Source: Pseudomonas sp. GD03858
GTDB lineage: Bacteria > Pseudomonadota > Gammaproteobacteria > Pseudomonadales > Pseudomonadaceae
Direction of reading: 5' to 3'
NCBI RefSeq assembly: GCF_029840925.1
Contig: NZ_JAOCDM010000009.1
Span: 25,504-89,503, forward strand
Length of the DNA: 64,000 nt
This document shows positions 41,376 to 50,094 of the stretch, one piece after another. A model generated the notes under the pieces. That model had not been told where the DNA came from and did no database searches. It saw nothing but the letters and a program-made list of their open reading frames with translations. How positions within the stretch are numbered: position 1 is the first letter of the stretch; each line of letters opens with the position of its first letter. Made by a program: the position numbers and the translations under genes.

Positions 41376-42348
41376 GCCGGCCTCGCCGCGCAAGGTACAG
41401 CAAGCCCTGGTTTACCTGGCGGCCTTGCAGGGCGACGACCCCGCGCGCGTCAGCAGGACCGAGGGCCTGGCTCTGCGTTGGCGCAAGCGCAGCGACGAAC
41501 ACGAGCGCGCCTGGCAGGAAGCCGAGCAGCGCTGGCAACTGGTTCATCGCCTGGCTCCTCAGCTACGCGGCGCCTTGCAGCCGCAGACTTGCGACCCTGG
41601 TCGTCGGCGTGTGCTGCGCCAGGGCGGCGCGCTGGCGCTGTTGCTGGCCTCGGGCGGCTGGCTGGGCTGGATGTTCACGCGCACCGCACCGTTCCTGCAG
41701 GATTTACGGACCGCGCATGCCCAGGCGCCCCATGAGTTGGCGTTGCCCGATGGCAGCCAGCTGCTGGTGGCCGCCGAGAGTAACCTGCGGGTGCGTTTCG
41801 ACCATGGCGAGCGTCAGGTACTGCTGTTGCATGGCAATGTCTTCTTCGACGTTGCCCACGCGTTGTGGCGGCCGTTCGTGGTCAGCACCCGCCTTGGCCG
41901 GGTAGAGGTGCTGGGCACCGCTTTTACTGTCAGTGACCGCGGTGATCGGGTGCAGGTGGCGGTTTCCAGAGGACGGGTGCAGGTACGCGACCTGCAGGGG
42001 CGGGAGCAAGTACTGCGGGCGGGTGAGCGCATCTGCCTGGATGGCGATGGGCGCCTGGGCACGCTGCGTGCCGGTGGCCAGTTCGGCCCGGACCTGGCGC
42101 ATTGGCGGCGTGGCTGGTGGTCGTTCACCGACCAGCCGTTGCGCGAAGTGATAGGGGAGCTGAATGCCTACGTCGCGCAAGCGATCGAGGTCGATCCCGG
42201 CGCGGCCGACCTGCGCCTTACCGGGAGCTTCCCCAGTGACCGACCGGATGTACTGCTCGAAGCCTTGCCGCGAATCCTGCCAGTGCGCGTGCTGGCAAAG
42301 GGCGGCCAGCAACTGATCGTGCACGCGCGAAATTCGTTTGAGGGGTAA
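41368..42348 (+). CDS. FecR-family anti-sigma factor
   Basis: 326 residues. The N-terminal cytoplasmic part (1-75) is a sigma-binding DUF4880-like domain, then a membrane helix (about residues 83-99; GGALALLLASGGWLGWMF). The periplasmic FecR domain has ALPDGSQLLVAAESNLRVRF and VEVLGTAFTVSDRGDRVQVA. An STN-like C-terminus follows (REVIGELNAYVAQAIEVDPG). It transmits the receptor signal to the sigma factor. It overlaps the sigma gene, and the receptor gene follows after 52 bp. Confidence 0.9.
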   Translation: MTEPASPRKVQQALVYLAALQGDDPARVSRTEGLALRWRKRSDEHERAWQEAEQRWQLVHRLAPQLRGALQPQTCDPGRRRVLRQGGALALLLASGGWLGWMFTRTAPFLQDLRTAHAQAPHELALPDGSQLLVAAESNLRVRFDHGERQVLLLHGNVFFDVAHALWRPFVVSTRLGRVEVLGTAFTVSDRGDRVQVAVSRGRVQVRDLQGREQVLRAGERICLDGDGRLGTLRAGGQFGPDLAHWRRGWWSFTDQPLREVIGELNAYVAQAIEVDPGAADLRLTGSFPSDRPDVLLEALPRILPVRVLAKGGQQLIVHARNSFEG

Positions 42349-42400
42349 ATCACCGCTGCCGCGTCATCAGCTGTGAACCCACCTCTCGCAAGGACCGATC

Positions 42401-44764
42401 ATGTCGCTTCTCTCCTCCCGTGTCCCTGGCACCCTGCGGCGCCTGGCCCTGGCCTGCGCCCTGGGCGGCAGCGGCCTGGCCCTGGCCGATAGCCAGCCGC
42501 TGAACCTGGACCTGCCAAGCCAGTCGCTGGAGACCACGGTACATGCATTGGCGCATGCCTCTGGCGTGGCCATCGCCGCTGACAGCCGCCTGCTCGCCGG
42601 GCGCGCCGCGCCGGCCTTGCAGGGCCGCTACACGGTGCTTCAGGCCCTGCGCCAGCTGCTGGCCGGCAGCGACCTGGTCGCGGTCGAGGAGCAGGGGGTG
42701 ATCATCCTGCGCGGCCCTGCCGAGGGAGCCGCCCTTACCCTGGGCGCGACCACGGTCAATGCCTCGGGCTTCAACAGCGACCTGCCGGACAGCTACAGCG
42801 GCGGCCAGGTGGCGCGTGGCGCGCGCCTTGGCATGCTGGGCAACCGTGACCTCATGGACACGCCTTTCAGCGTCACCGCCTACACCGCCAAGACCATCGA
42901 GAACCAGCAGAGCGGCACGGTCGGTGCGGTGCTGCGCAATGACCCGTCGATCCGCTTCAGCACCGGCGAAGGGCATGCCTACGAGAACTTCATGATTCGT
43001 GGTTACGCGCTGGACTCCACCGAGCTGGCGCTGGGCGGCCTGTATGGCCTGGCGCCCGATGGCCATGTGCCGACCGAATTCCTCGAACGTGTCGAAGTGC
43101 TCAAGGGGCCCAGCGCGTTGCTCAATGGCATGGCGCCCAACGGCGGCGTGGGCGGTGTGGTCAACCTGGTCCCCAAGCGCGCCGGCGACGCGCCACTGAC
43201 CCGGCTGACCACCAGCTACGTGTCCGATGGCTATGTCGCCGAGCATATCGATGTGGGTCGACGTTTCGCCGATGGACGCTTCGGTATCCGCTTCAACGGT
43301 GTCTACGGCAGTGGTGACACCGGCGTCGACAAACAGTCCAAGGATCGCACCCTGGCCGCTCTGGCCCTGGATTACCGGGGCGACGACTTCAAGCTCGAAC
43401 TGGACGCCTACGAAAGCCACGAAAAACTCGATAACGGCAGCCCGATGATGGCCGGCTTCACCGGCCTGAACCAGGTGACCCGCGCGCCCAAGCCCGATAC
43501 CAACATCCTCGAGGGTATCCATGCCCGGCAGATCAGCAAGGCCGTGGTCCTGCGCGGCGAGTATCAACTCGATGACAACTGGAGCGCCTACGCCAGTGTC
43601 GGCGGTGCGCGCACTCGCTACGATGGCTTTCTCAACGGTACCCGTGTGGTGGTGAACAAGGTCGATGGCTCGGCCATCGGCGAAACCTACAACCAGGCTG
43701 GCTACACCCACAGCCTGTCCAGTGAGGCGGGGCTGCGCGGCAACTTCATGACCGGCCCGGTCAGCCATCAACTGGTGCTCAGCACCACCTTGCTGCACCA
43801 AGATATTGGCCGTGCGCCCACGGTCACCGGCCCCAAGTACCCGACCAACATCTACCGGCCCGGCAAGGCAGTCATCGCCGGCAACCATGGCAGCAGCACC
43901 AAGACTGGCGACAACACCCTGTCGAGCTTCGCCGTGGCCGATACCCTGGGCTTTGTTGACGAGCGCGTGCTGCTCACGCTCGGCGTGCGTTCCCAGCGCG
44001 TCCGTCAGAAGATGAGCACGCCTGCGTACGACGAGCGCAAGCTGACCCCGGCCGTGGGCATCGTGCTCAAGCCCTGGGATGCGCCGGTGTCGCTGTACGC
44101 CAACTACATCGAGGGCCTGACCCAGGGTGGCATGGTGACGGATGTGAAGGCGGCCAACTACCGCGAGCAGTTCGCGCCTTATGTCGCCAAGCAGATGGAG
44201 GCTGGGGTGAAGTGGGACCTGGGCGATTTCACCCACACGTTGGCGCTGTTCCAGATCGACAAGCCCAGCATGATCTACGACAAGCCCAGCAACCGTTACA
44301 ACGATGACGGGGAACAACGCAACCGCGGCGTGGAGTGGACGATGTTCGGCGAGGTCGTGCCCAGCGTGCGCCTGCTCGGCGGCGTGACCTACACCCGTGC
44401 CGTGCTGAGCAAGACCGCTGGCGGCGTCCTGGACGGCAACACCGCGCGCGGCGTGCCGGCCTGGTCGGCCAATCTCGGGGCCGAGTGGGACCTGCCCTGG
44501 GTCGAGGGCCTGACCCTCACCGCCCTGGGCATCCACAGCAGCTCCCAGTACCTGGACTCGGCCAACCAGCTGAAGATCCCGCAATGGACCCGCTACGACC
44601 TCGGCGCGCGCTACGCCACCAGGGTGTTGAGCAAGGACGTGACCCTGCGCGCCAGCCTGGAGAACGTCGAGAACCGCGCCTACTGGGCCGGGGTGTTCAA
44701 CGACGGCTATGCGACGGTCAGCGAGCCGCGCACCCTCAAGCTCTCCGCCAGCATCGACTTCTGA
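42401..44764 (+). CDS. TonB-dependent siderophore receptor with STN domain
   Basis: 787 residues. A signal peptide (about 30 residues) and STN signalling domain (about 32-105; LNLDLPSQSLETTVHALAHA) precede a plug with DTPFSVTAYTAKTIENQQSG and FMIRGYALDSTELALGG. The barrel ends TLKLSASIDF, the typical siderophore-receptor terminus. The plug's GPSALLNGMAPNGGVGGVVN is the standard TonB-siderophore motif (TIGR01783 type). The esterase gene 7 bases downstream suggests a catecholate or other ester-linked siderophore, taken from other microbes. AAGGA lies before the ATG. Confidence 0.9.
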   Translation: MSLLSSRVPGTLRRLALACALGGSGLALADSQPLNLDLPSQSLETTVHALAHASGVAIAADSRLLAGRAAPALQGRYTVLQALRQLLAGSDLVAVEEQGVIILRGPAEGAALTLGATTVNASGFNSDLPDSYSGGQVARGARLGMLGNRDLMDTPFSVTAYTAKTIENQQSGTVGAVLRNDPSIRFSTGEGHAYENFMIRGYALDSTELALGGLYGLAPDGHVPTEFLERVEVLKGPSALLNGMAPNGGVGGVVNLVPKRAGDAPLTRLTTSYVSDGYVAEHIDVGRRFADGRFGIRFNGVYGSGDTGVDKQSKDRTLAALALDYRGDDFKLELDAYESHEKLDNGSPMMAGFTGLNQVTRAPKPDTNILEGIHARQISKAVVLRGEYQLDDNWSAYASVGGARTRYDGFLNGTRVVVNKVDGSAIGETYNQAGYTHSLSSEAGLRGNFMTGPVSHQLVLSTTLLHQDIGRAPTVTGPKYPTNIYRPGKAVIAGNHGSSTKTGDNTLSSFAVADTLGFVDERVLLTLGVRSQRVRQKMSTPAYDERKLTPAVGIVLKPWDAPVSLYANYIEGLTQGGMVTDVKAANYREQFAPYVAKQMEAGVKWDLGDFTHTLALFQIDKPSMIYDKPSNRYNDDGEQRNRGVEWTMFGEVVPSVRLLGGVTYTRAVLSKTAGGVLDGNTARGVPAWSANLGAEWDLPWVEGLTLTALGIHSSSQYLDSANQLKIPQWTRYDLGARYATRVLSKDVTLRASLENVENRAYWAGVFNDGYATVSEPRTLKLSASIDF

Positions 44765-44771
44765 GGTGACC

Positions 44772-46367
44772 ATGCAGCGATTCAAGCGATGGGCCGGCGC
44801 CGGGCTGCTGGCGCTCCTATGTTCGAGCGCGGCCGTGGCAGGCGCTGAACTGGAGGTCGGCAGGGCGGTCGCTGGGCAGGTCAGCGAGACTGGCCGGCCT
44901 GTCTGGCATTTGGGGCTCAAGGCTGGGGATCTGGTACGTGGGCGGGTCGAAGGCGATGTCAGCCTGCGTCTGCTGAATGCCGAGGGGCAGCCGTTGCGCC
45001 TGCTGGTCGACGGTCTTGACCAGCCCCGCGAGTTTCTGTTCGTGGCGGAGCAGGCAGGGCATTACCGGATACGTGTCGAGCCCCTGGCGACCCGTCCGTC
45101 CGAGCGGTTCAGCCTGCGCCTGGAGCAGGTGGTGCCGGCTGCCGAGCAACGTCGTTCTCCCGTTCCCTTGGCCAGCCCGGCCTTGCGCAGCTTGCAGCGG
45201 GAGCTGGCCGAGGGTGGCGACAGCGAGGCTTTCTGGAAGGCACGTGCCCGTGAGGGAACGCCGTTGGTGGAAGCCATTCCCGGACAGCCTGGGCAGCGCC
45301 TGGTGACCTTCCTCTGGCGCGGGGCGCGGGACAATGTGCGGGTTTTCGGGGCTCCCTCAGGCAGCCATGAGCCCTTGGCCCGGCTGGGCTCGAGCGATGT
45401 CTGGCACCACAGCTTCGTGGTGCCCGCCGCCACGCGCCTGAGCTATCAGATGGCCCCGGATGTGCCAGTGTCGGACGACCGTCGGGTGATACTGGCCAGC
45501 ACCCGCCGCGATCCGCTGAATGCAAACACCTTCGCCGATGGCAGTGGCGACCCTTGGTTGTCGCGCTCGCGGCTGGAGTTGCCCGATGCCGCGCCACAGC
45601 CTTGGGTCGCCGAGCGGGCGGGCGTGCCCCGTGGTCGTCTGGAGCGCAAGCGCCTGGCCAGCCAATTGCTCGGCAACGAGCGCGACGTCTATCTCTACCG
45701 CCCGGTGGGCTGGCGTCCGGGCAAGGCCGACCAGGCCTTGCTGGTGCTGTTCGATGCCCATGCCTATACCCGTCAGGTACCGACTCCGACCTTGCTCGAC
45801 AATCTGCTTGCCGATGGCCTGATCCCGCCCACCGCGGCGCTCATCATCGCCAACCCCAGCAGCCAGAGCCGTGAGCAGGAGCTGCCGCCCAATCCGCTGT
45901 TCGCCCGGTTCATGGCCGAAGAGCTGATGCCCTGGGCCAGCCGCCAGGGGTTGGCGGCCCCGGCGTCGCGCACCGTGGTCGCCGGCTCCAGTTACGGTGG
46001 CCTGGCGTCGGCCTATATGGGGCTCAGGCACCCGGAGCTGTTCGGCAACGTGTTGAGCATGTCCGGGTCCTACTGGTGGCCGATGTCTGGCGCCGAGCCT
46101 GGCTGGTTGACCCGCGAGTACGCCAAGGCCTCGCGCCAGCCGCTGCGGTTCTACCTGCAGGCAGGACTGTTCGAGGGGCCGAGGATCCTCGACACCAATC
46201 GCCATCTGCGTGATGTGCTGCTGGCCAAGGGGTATCGGGTGGAGCAGGTGGAGTTTCCCGCAGGCCATGACTACCTGCAGTGGCGGGGGAGCCTGCCCTG
46301 CGGCTTGATCAGCTTGCTCGGGCAGGGTACCCAGGGTGTCGCGCGGGCGTGCGTGCCGCAGGGCTGA
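44772..46367 (+). CDS. Periplasmic enterochelin-esterase-like hydrolase
   Basis: 531 residues. A signal peptide (MQRFKRWAGAGLLALLCSSA, about 24 residues) makes it periplasmic. An extra beta-rich N-terminal domain (about 25-125, pre-peptidase-like) precedes a Fes-type middle domain (FLWRGARDNVRVFG). An alpha/beta esterase D-like domain follows, with nucleophile Ser407 in VVAGSSYGGLAS and a C-terminal FPAGHDYLQW His. It probably cleaves the ester backbone of a ferric siderophore after import, releasing iron, as the shorter PfeE does in P. aeruginosa. GAGGTG lies before the ATG. It is the last gene of the cassette. Confidence 0.85.
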   Translation: MQRFKRWAGAGLLALLCSSAAVAGAELEVGRAVAGQVSETGRPVWHLGLKAGDLVRGRVEGDVSLRLLNAEGQPLRLLVDGLDQPREFLFVAEQAGHYRIRVEPLATRPSERFSLRLEQVVPAAEQRRSPVPLASPALRSLQRELAEGGDSEAFWKARAREGTPLVEAIPGQPGQRLVTFLWRGARDNVRVFGAPSGSHEPLARLGSSDVWHHSFVVPAATRLSYQMAPDVPVSDDRRVILASTRRDPLNANTFADGSGDPWLSRSRLELPDAAPQPWVAERAGVPRGRLERKRLASQLLGNERDVYLYRPVGWRPGKADQALLVLFDAHAYTRQVPTPTLLDNLLADGLIPPTAALIIANPSSQSREQELPPNPLFARFMAEELMPWASRQGLAAPASRTVVAGSSYGGLASAYMGLRHPELFGNVLSMSGSYWWPMSGAEPGWLTREYAKASRQPLRFYLQAGLFEGPRILDTNRHLRDVLLAKGYRVEQVEFPAGHDYLQWRGSLPCGLISLLGQGTQGVARACVPQG

Positions 46368-46375
46368 GGGGGCGT

Positions 46376-46663
46376 TCAGTGTGACAGTGCCTTCAGAACA
46401 TGCTCAGGGTCGTTGTGGATAGCCCGCAACAAGGCCTTGGCCGGTCCGGTGGGCTCCCGACGGCCTTGTTCCCAGTTGCGCAGGGTGGCCACCTGTACAT
46501 CGATGATTTCGGCGAAACGCACTTGGGACAGGCCGGTCGCCTTGCGAATGTTCTTGACTTGGAGAGCGTCGATTTCGAATTGACGGGAAGGCGGGCGGCG
46601 GCCATGGACGATTTCATCCATCTGCTCGACGCTTTCCATCAGTTCGTCGAAGAAGCGGCTCAT
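46376..46663 (-). CDS. HigA2-family antitoxin (XRE helix-turn-helix)
   Basis: 95 residues. An N-terminal flexible segment (1-35) is followed by a helix-turn-helix: KNIRKATGLSQVRFAEIIDV with VATLRNWEQGRREPTGPAKA (about 37-75). The W-E-Q-G-R pattern is characteristic of HigA2/NadS-type antitoxins. It binds the toxin encoded just upstream (4-base overlap) and the operon operator. It converges with the esterase gene, leaving 8 bases between stops. Confidence 0.88.
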   Translation of the reverse strand: MSRFFDELMESVEQMDEIVHGRRPPSRQFEIDALQVKNIRKATGLSQVRFAEIIDVQVATLRNWEQGRREPTGPAKALLRAIHNDPEHVLKALSH

Positions 46664-46980
46664 GGGTGGCTCCAGTGTTCGATGAGGTTTCTCAGCGCAG
46701 CGCGTTGTTGTGCTGAAAGGTCTGACTGTTCGTTCTTGGGGTAGATGTACAGCAAGGCGATCTGTGACGCGCTCATGAAGTGGTAGTAGATGACCCTGGC
46801 ACCGCCGCGTTTCCCATGTCCCTTCGCCGCGACACGTATCTTGCGCAGCCCTGCGGTACCTTCGATGAGGTCTCCTGCATCGGGGCAGATCAGAAGTCGG
46901 ACCTGAAGCAGTCGGTAGGCTTCTTCGTCGAGCAACGCTTTGACGCGTTTGGTGAAGATGGCTGTTTCGGTGAAGAGCAT
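46660..46980 (-). CDS. HigB2/RelE-family mRNA interferase toxin
   Basis: 106 residues of the RelE fold. The block GLRKIRVAAKGHGKRGGARV then IYYHF, followed by ALLYIYPKNEQSDLSAQQRA, is the HigB2 signature; its basic and aromatic residues cut mRNA on the ribosome. The toxin gene precedes its antitoxin, as usual for hig. A 15-bp palindrome (46990-47004) lies 9 bases upstream of the start codon and is the expected HigA binding site. Confidence 0.88.
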   Translation of the reverse strand: MLFTETAIFTKRVKALLDEEAYRLLQVRLLICPDAGDLIEGTAGLRKIRVAAKGHGKRGGARVIYYHFMSASQIALLYIYPKNEQSDLSAQQRAALRNLIEHWSHP

Positions 46981-46989
46981 AGCAGGATA

Positions 46990-47017
46990 TACGCCATTGG
47001 CGTACTTTCAGTTGTAC
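46990..47017. promoter_or_regulatory. HigA operator candidate
   Basis: TACGCCATTGGCGTA is a perfect 15-bp palindrome (46990-47004), overlapped at its end by GTACTTTCAGTTGTAC (47002-47017), a second dyad. The position just upstream of the toxin start fits autoregulation by the HigB2/HigA2 complex. Confidence 0.6.
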
Positions 47018-47109
47018 GAAACTACGCGGGGAAGATGATCCGCAAGGCTAGCGATGGTCGCTTGCCTTGCTACATCGTTCCCTTCTGGCATTGCTGTAGG
47101 TGCCTTCTG

Positions 47110-48810
47110 TTACCGGTCCACGGCTTCCCGGCCAGTTCTGTTGCGCCACACCCGATATGCCCTAATCCCCGCCCGCACCGAGCCGAACAGCAGTTTCTCC
47201 TCCATCTCCCGTGCCATCCCCGAGCGTACCAGCATGCGCAGGAAGGTGCCGCGGGCACGGGCGATGGCGAAATGGATGCCCTGGGCGGCCAGGGTGTCGC
47301 GTACCTCGCGCAGGGCGGCGATGCCGCTGACATCGATACTGGTCACCGCTTCGGCATCGAACAGCACCGCCTTTGGCTGAGCCTCGCCTTGCACCGCCTC
47401 GAGCAGACGCATCTTGAAGTAGTCGGCGTTGAAGAACAGGATCGCGTCGTCGAAGCGGTACACCACCAGACCCGGTACGGTGCGGGCGTCCTTGTGCTGG
47501 CGCACGTCCACCTGGCCTTCGATGCCGGGCACCCAGCCGAGCACCGCGTCGGTGGGCTGGTAGATGCTGTAGAGCAGGCGCAGGATGGCCAGGGTCACGG
47601 CGAACACGATGCCCGGCAACACCCCCAGGCCGAGCACGCCGACCGTGGTCAGCAGGCACAGCCAGAACTCGAAGCGGCTGAGCCTGCGGATGGTCTTGAG
47701 CGACTTCACATCGATCAGCCCCCAGCCGGCCATCAGCAGCACGGCGCCCAGCGCGGCCTGGGGAATCCAGGCCATGGGCGCGGTGAGGAACAGCAGGATC
47801 AGGGCGATCACCAGCGCGGCGATGATGCCCACCAGCTGGCTCTTGCCGCCAACCATGTCGTTGACCGCGGTGCGCGAGTCGGCGCCGCTGATGGCGAAGC
47901 CTTGGGAGATCCCGGCGGCCAGGTTGCTCACGCCCAGAGCGACGAACTCGTGGTTGGCGTTGATTGCATAGCCGTGGCGGGCGGCGAAGCTGCGGGCGGT
48001 GAGCATGGCGCTGCAGAAACTGATGGTGGCGATACCCAGGGCGTCACGCAGCAGGCTCTTGGTTTCCGCCAGGCTGCTCCGCGGCCAGGCCAGTTCGGGG
48101 ATGCCCGCCGGGACCGGACCGAGGATCGCCACGCCGTAGCGATCCAGGCCGAACAGTCCGGCCAGGGCCGTGAACACCAGCACCACCACCAGCGCGGCCG
48201 GCAGCCGTGGATAGCGGCGCGGCAGCCAGATCAGCAGGCCCAGGCCAGCCAGGCCGATGGTCAGCGTCAGCCAGTGGATCTCGCCCAGGCGCTGGAGGAA
48301 GTTGACCAGGCTGAGGATGAAGCCGTCGCCCTCGATCCTGAAACCCACCACCTTGGACAGCTGCCCGGCGATCAGGCTCAGGCCGATACCGTTGAGGTAG
48401 CCGATCAGGATCGGTCTGGAGAAGAAGCTGGCGATGAACCCGGCCCGCGCCACCCCGGCAGCGATCAGCATCGCGCCCACCAGCACCGTGACGATCACCG
48501 ACAGCTCGGCGATGCGTTGTGGGTCGCCCATGGCCAGCGGCGCCACGGCCCCGGCGATCATGGCGCAGGTGGCGGCGTCCGGGCCGACCATCAACTGGCG
48601 CGAGCTGCCAATCAGGGCGTAGACGATCATCGGCAGCACGCAGGCATAGAGCCCGTACTGCGGCGGCAGGCCGACGATCTGCGCGTAGGCGATGGCGATG
48701 GGAATCTGGATCGCGGCCACCGACAGGCCGGCCTGCAGGTCAGCGTGGAACCATTCGCGGCGGTAGTGCAGCAGGTTGGCCAGGCCCGGTAGCCAGCGGG
48801 AGAGAAACAT
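47110..48810 (-). CDS. SulP-family (SLC26A-like) anion/dicarboxylate transporter
   Basis: 566 residues with 14 hydrophobic segments, beginning WLPGLANLLHYRREWFHADL and continuing with AGLSVAAIQIPIAIAYAQIV (SulP motif). GLPPQYGLYACVLPMIVYAL is the signature near TM3. The C-terminal cytoplasmic STAS domain (about 430-545) has AVTSIDVSGIAALREVRDTL. Family members carry sulfate, bicarbonate or C4-dicarboxylates (DauA); the substrate cannot be assigned here. It shares the minus strand with the tRNA gene upstream. The 129-bp gap to higB holds promoter DNA only. Confidence 0.88.
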   Translation of the reverse strand: MFLSRWLPGLANLLHYRREWFHADLQAGLSVAAIQIPIAIAYAQIVGLPPQYGLYACVLPMIVYALIGSSRQLMVGPDAATCAMIAGAVAPLAMGDPQRIAELSVIVTVLVGAMLIAAGVARAGFIASFFSRPILIGYLNGIGLSLIAGQLSKVVGFRIEGDGFILSLVNFLQRLGEIHWLTLTIGLAGLGLLIWLPRRYPRLPAALVVVLVFTALAGLFGLDRYGVAILGPVPAGIPELAWPRSSLAETKSLLRDALGIATISFCSAMLTARSFAARHGYAINANHEFVALGVSNLAAGISQGFAISGADSRTAVNDMVGGKSQLVGIIAALVIALILLFLTAPMAWIPQAALGAVLLMAGWGLIDVKSLKTIRRLSRFEFWLCLLTTVGVLGLGVLPGIVFAVTLAILRLLYSIYQPTDAVLGWVPGIEGQVDVRQHKDARTVPGLVVYRFDDAILFFNADYFKMRLLEAVQGEAQPKAVLFDAEAVTSIDVSGIAALREVRDTLAAQGIHFAIARARGTFLRMLVRSGMAREMEEKLLFGSVRAGIRAYRVWRNRTGREAVDR

Positions 48811-48952
48811 GCGCAGTCCTTTGGAGATGTTTCAGAAAGCTTAGGTGTTTATGCGCTGGAACCGATCGGCTCGCAAGTGCAAAAGGCGCCGGGCATTCAA
48901 GCCTTTCAGGCAAGGAATGGCCATGGGCTGGATCAAGAAAGGTGCAGGAACG

Positions 48953-48976
48953 AAAAAAGGAGCCGAAGCTCCTTTT
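48953..48976 (-). terminator. Rho-independent terminator after tRNA-Gly
   Basis: AAAAAAGGAGC-CGAA-GCTCCTTTT on the plus strand gives a stem of 8-9 bp followed by U on the minus-strand transcript. It lies 44 bases past the tRNA 3' end. Confidence 0.85.
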
Positions 48977-49019
48977 GACAGCGATGACGTCGCTGGAACG
49001 CCATGCGGGGAATGCGATG

Positions 49020-49093
49020 TGGAGCGGGTAGAGGGAATCGAACCCTCGTCGGAAGCTTGGGAAGCTACTGTTCTACCATTAAACTATACCCGC
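49020..49093 (-). tRNA. tRNA-Gly (anticodon CCC)
   Basis: Minus strand. The acceptor GCGGGTA pairs with TACCCGC; the D arm is GTTTAATGGTAGAAC. The anticodon stem GTAGC/GCTTC has the loop TTCCCAA, so the anticodon is CCC, reading GGG. The T arm is GAGGG-TTCGATT-CCCTC. CCA is encoded. The stem has one T-T mismatch at 28-42. A terminator follows, and no other tRNA is adjacent. Confidence 0.93.
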
Positions 49094-49149
49094 GTCGGCG
49101 CCCGACTTTTTACCAGAACCCCTCGCCAATGAGAAGCCCAAGGGCATAA

Positions 49150-49206
49150 AAAAGCCTGTCGGCGGCCCATAGCCTGCGGGTAGCGAAGGGCTACAGGTCG
49201 CCGATG
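49150..49206 (-). terminator. Terminator region after phaG
   Basis: On the minus strand a compound stem (TCGGCGACC ... GGCCGCCGA, with an inner TAGCCC ... GGGCTA-like pair) ends with GGCTTTTTTA. It starts a few bases after the phaG stop and ends 56 bp before the tRNA. Confidence 0.6.
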
Positions 49207-49209
49207 CGC

Positions 49210-50094
49210 TCAGAGGGCCAGTGCATGCTGCCCCTGTTCCTGTACGTAGCGTTGACGGGGTTCGCGCACGGTCGGCTTGAGGAAGCCGAGCATCGCGCCG
49301 CGGGTATCCTCGCAGGCGCTCTTGTGCTCCATGTCGAGGAAGTGACCAGCATCGCGGATCACGCTGAACTGGCTGCGCTGCACGTGCCGGGTGAATTGCC
49401 GGGCATCTTCGACGGTGGTGTACTCGTCACGGTCGCCGTTGATGAACAGCACCGGGATGTCGATGTTGCGCGCGGCCTTCAGTGCCCGTTCCAGGTCGTG
49501 CTCGAGCACCTGGTTGATGTGGAAGTGCATCTGCGCGTACTCGTGGCTGTCCAGGCTGCTGACGTGCCGGTAGTTGAAGCGCTTGAACAGCGACGGCAGG
49601 TGCTTGCCGATGGTGTCGTTGACCAGATTGCCCACTTGGTAGCGATCGCAGGCGGCCAGGTACTGGCAACCGCGCTCCAGGTAGTCGCGCATCGGTTCGT
49701 TGATCACCGGCGAGAACGAGCTGACGATGGCTTTCTTCACCAACCGCGGCTGGTGCGCCAGCGCCAGCAGGGTGCAGGCGCCGCCCCAGGAGAATGACAT
49801 CACGTGGTCGGCACGGAAGTGCTCGATCAGCTCGAGCAGGATGTGCGCCTCGGTCTCTTTGGTCAGCAGCCGCTCCTGGCGGTTGTGGGGTTTCGACTTG
49901 CCGGCGTACGGCTGGTCGTACAGCACCACGTTGAACTGTGGGTGCAGGTTGCGCACTGTCTGTGCGAAGGACGCCGTGGTGGCCAACGAGCCATTGATCA
50001 GGATGATCGTCTTCTCGGCGCCTTGCGCGCGATGGAACTCCGTGTAAACCCGGTACTGCCCTTGGATATCAAGTACAGCGATTTCTGGCCTCAT
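49210..50094 (-). CDS. phaG: 3-hydroxyacyl-ACP:CoA transacylase / 3-hydroxyacyl-ACP thioesterase PhaG
   Basis: 294 residues, alpha/beta-hydrolase fold. MRPEIAVLDIQGQYRVYTEF, TIILINGSLATTASFAQTVR and VMSFSWGGACTLLALAH are essentially PhaG of P. putida. The protein diverts (R)-3-hydroxyacyl chains from fatty-acid synthesis to medium-chain polyhydroxyalkanoate. The nucleophile elbow reads SFSWGG, with Ser in the first Gly position, as in PhaG/RhlA. Asp and His are in FINGDRDEYT and RDAGHFLDME. ATG 50094 follows AGGAGTC. Expressed alone; a long upstream region (50095-50492) contains its promoter. Confidence 0.95.
   Translation of the reverse strand: MRPEIAVLDIQGQYRVYTEFHRAQGAEKTIILINGSLATTASFAQTVRNLHPQFNVVLYDQPYAGKSKPHNRQERLLTKETEAHILLELIEHFRADHVMSFSWGGACTLLALAHQPRLVKKAIVSSFSPVINEPMRDYLERGCQYLAACDRYQVGNLVNDTIGKHLPSLFKRFNYRHVSSLDSHEYAQMHFHINQVLEHDLERALKAARNIDIPVLFINGDRDEYTTVEDARQFTRHVQRSQFSVIRDAGHFLDMEHKSACEDTRGAMLGFLKPTVREPRQRYVQEQGQHALAL

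Noticed and set aside
46780..48792. 670-codon plus-strand frame opposite the SulP gene
   Set aside because: Gln/His/Gly-rich antisense translation. The SulP and higB genes explain the DNA.
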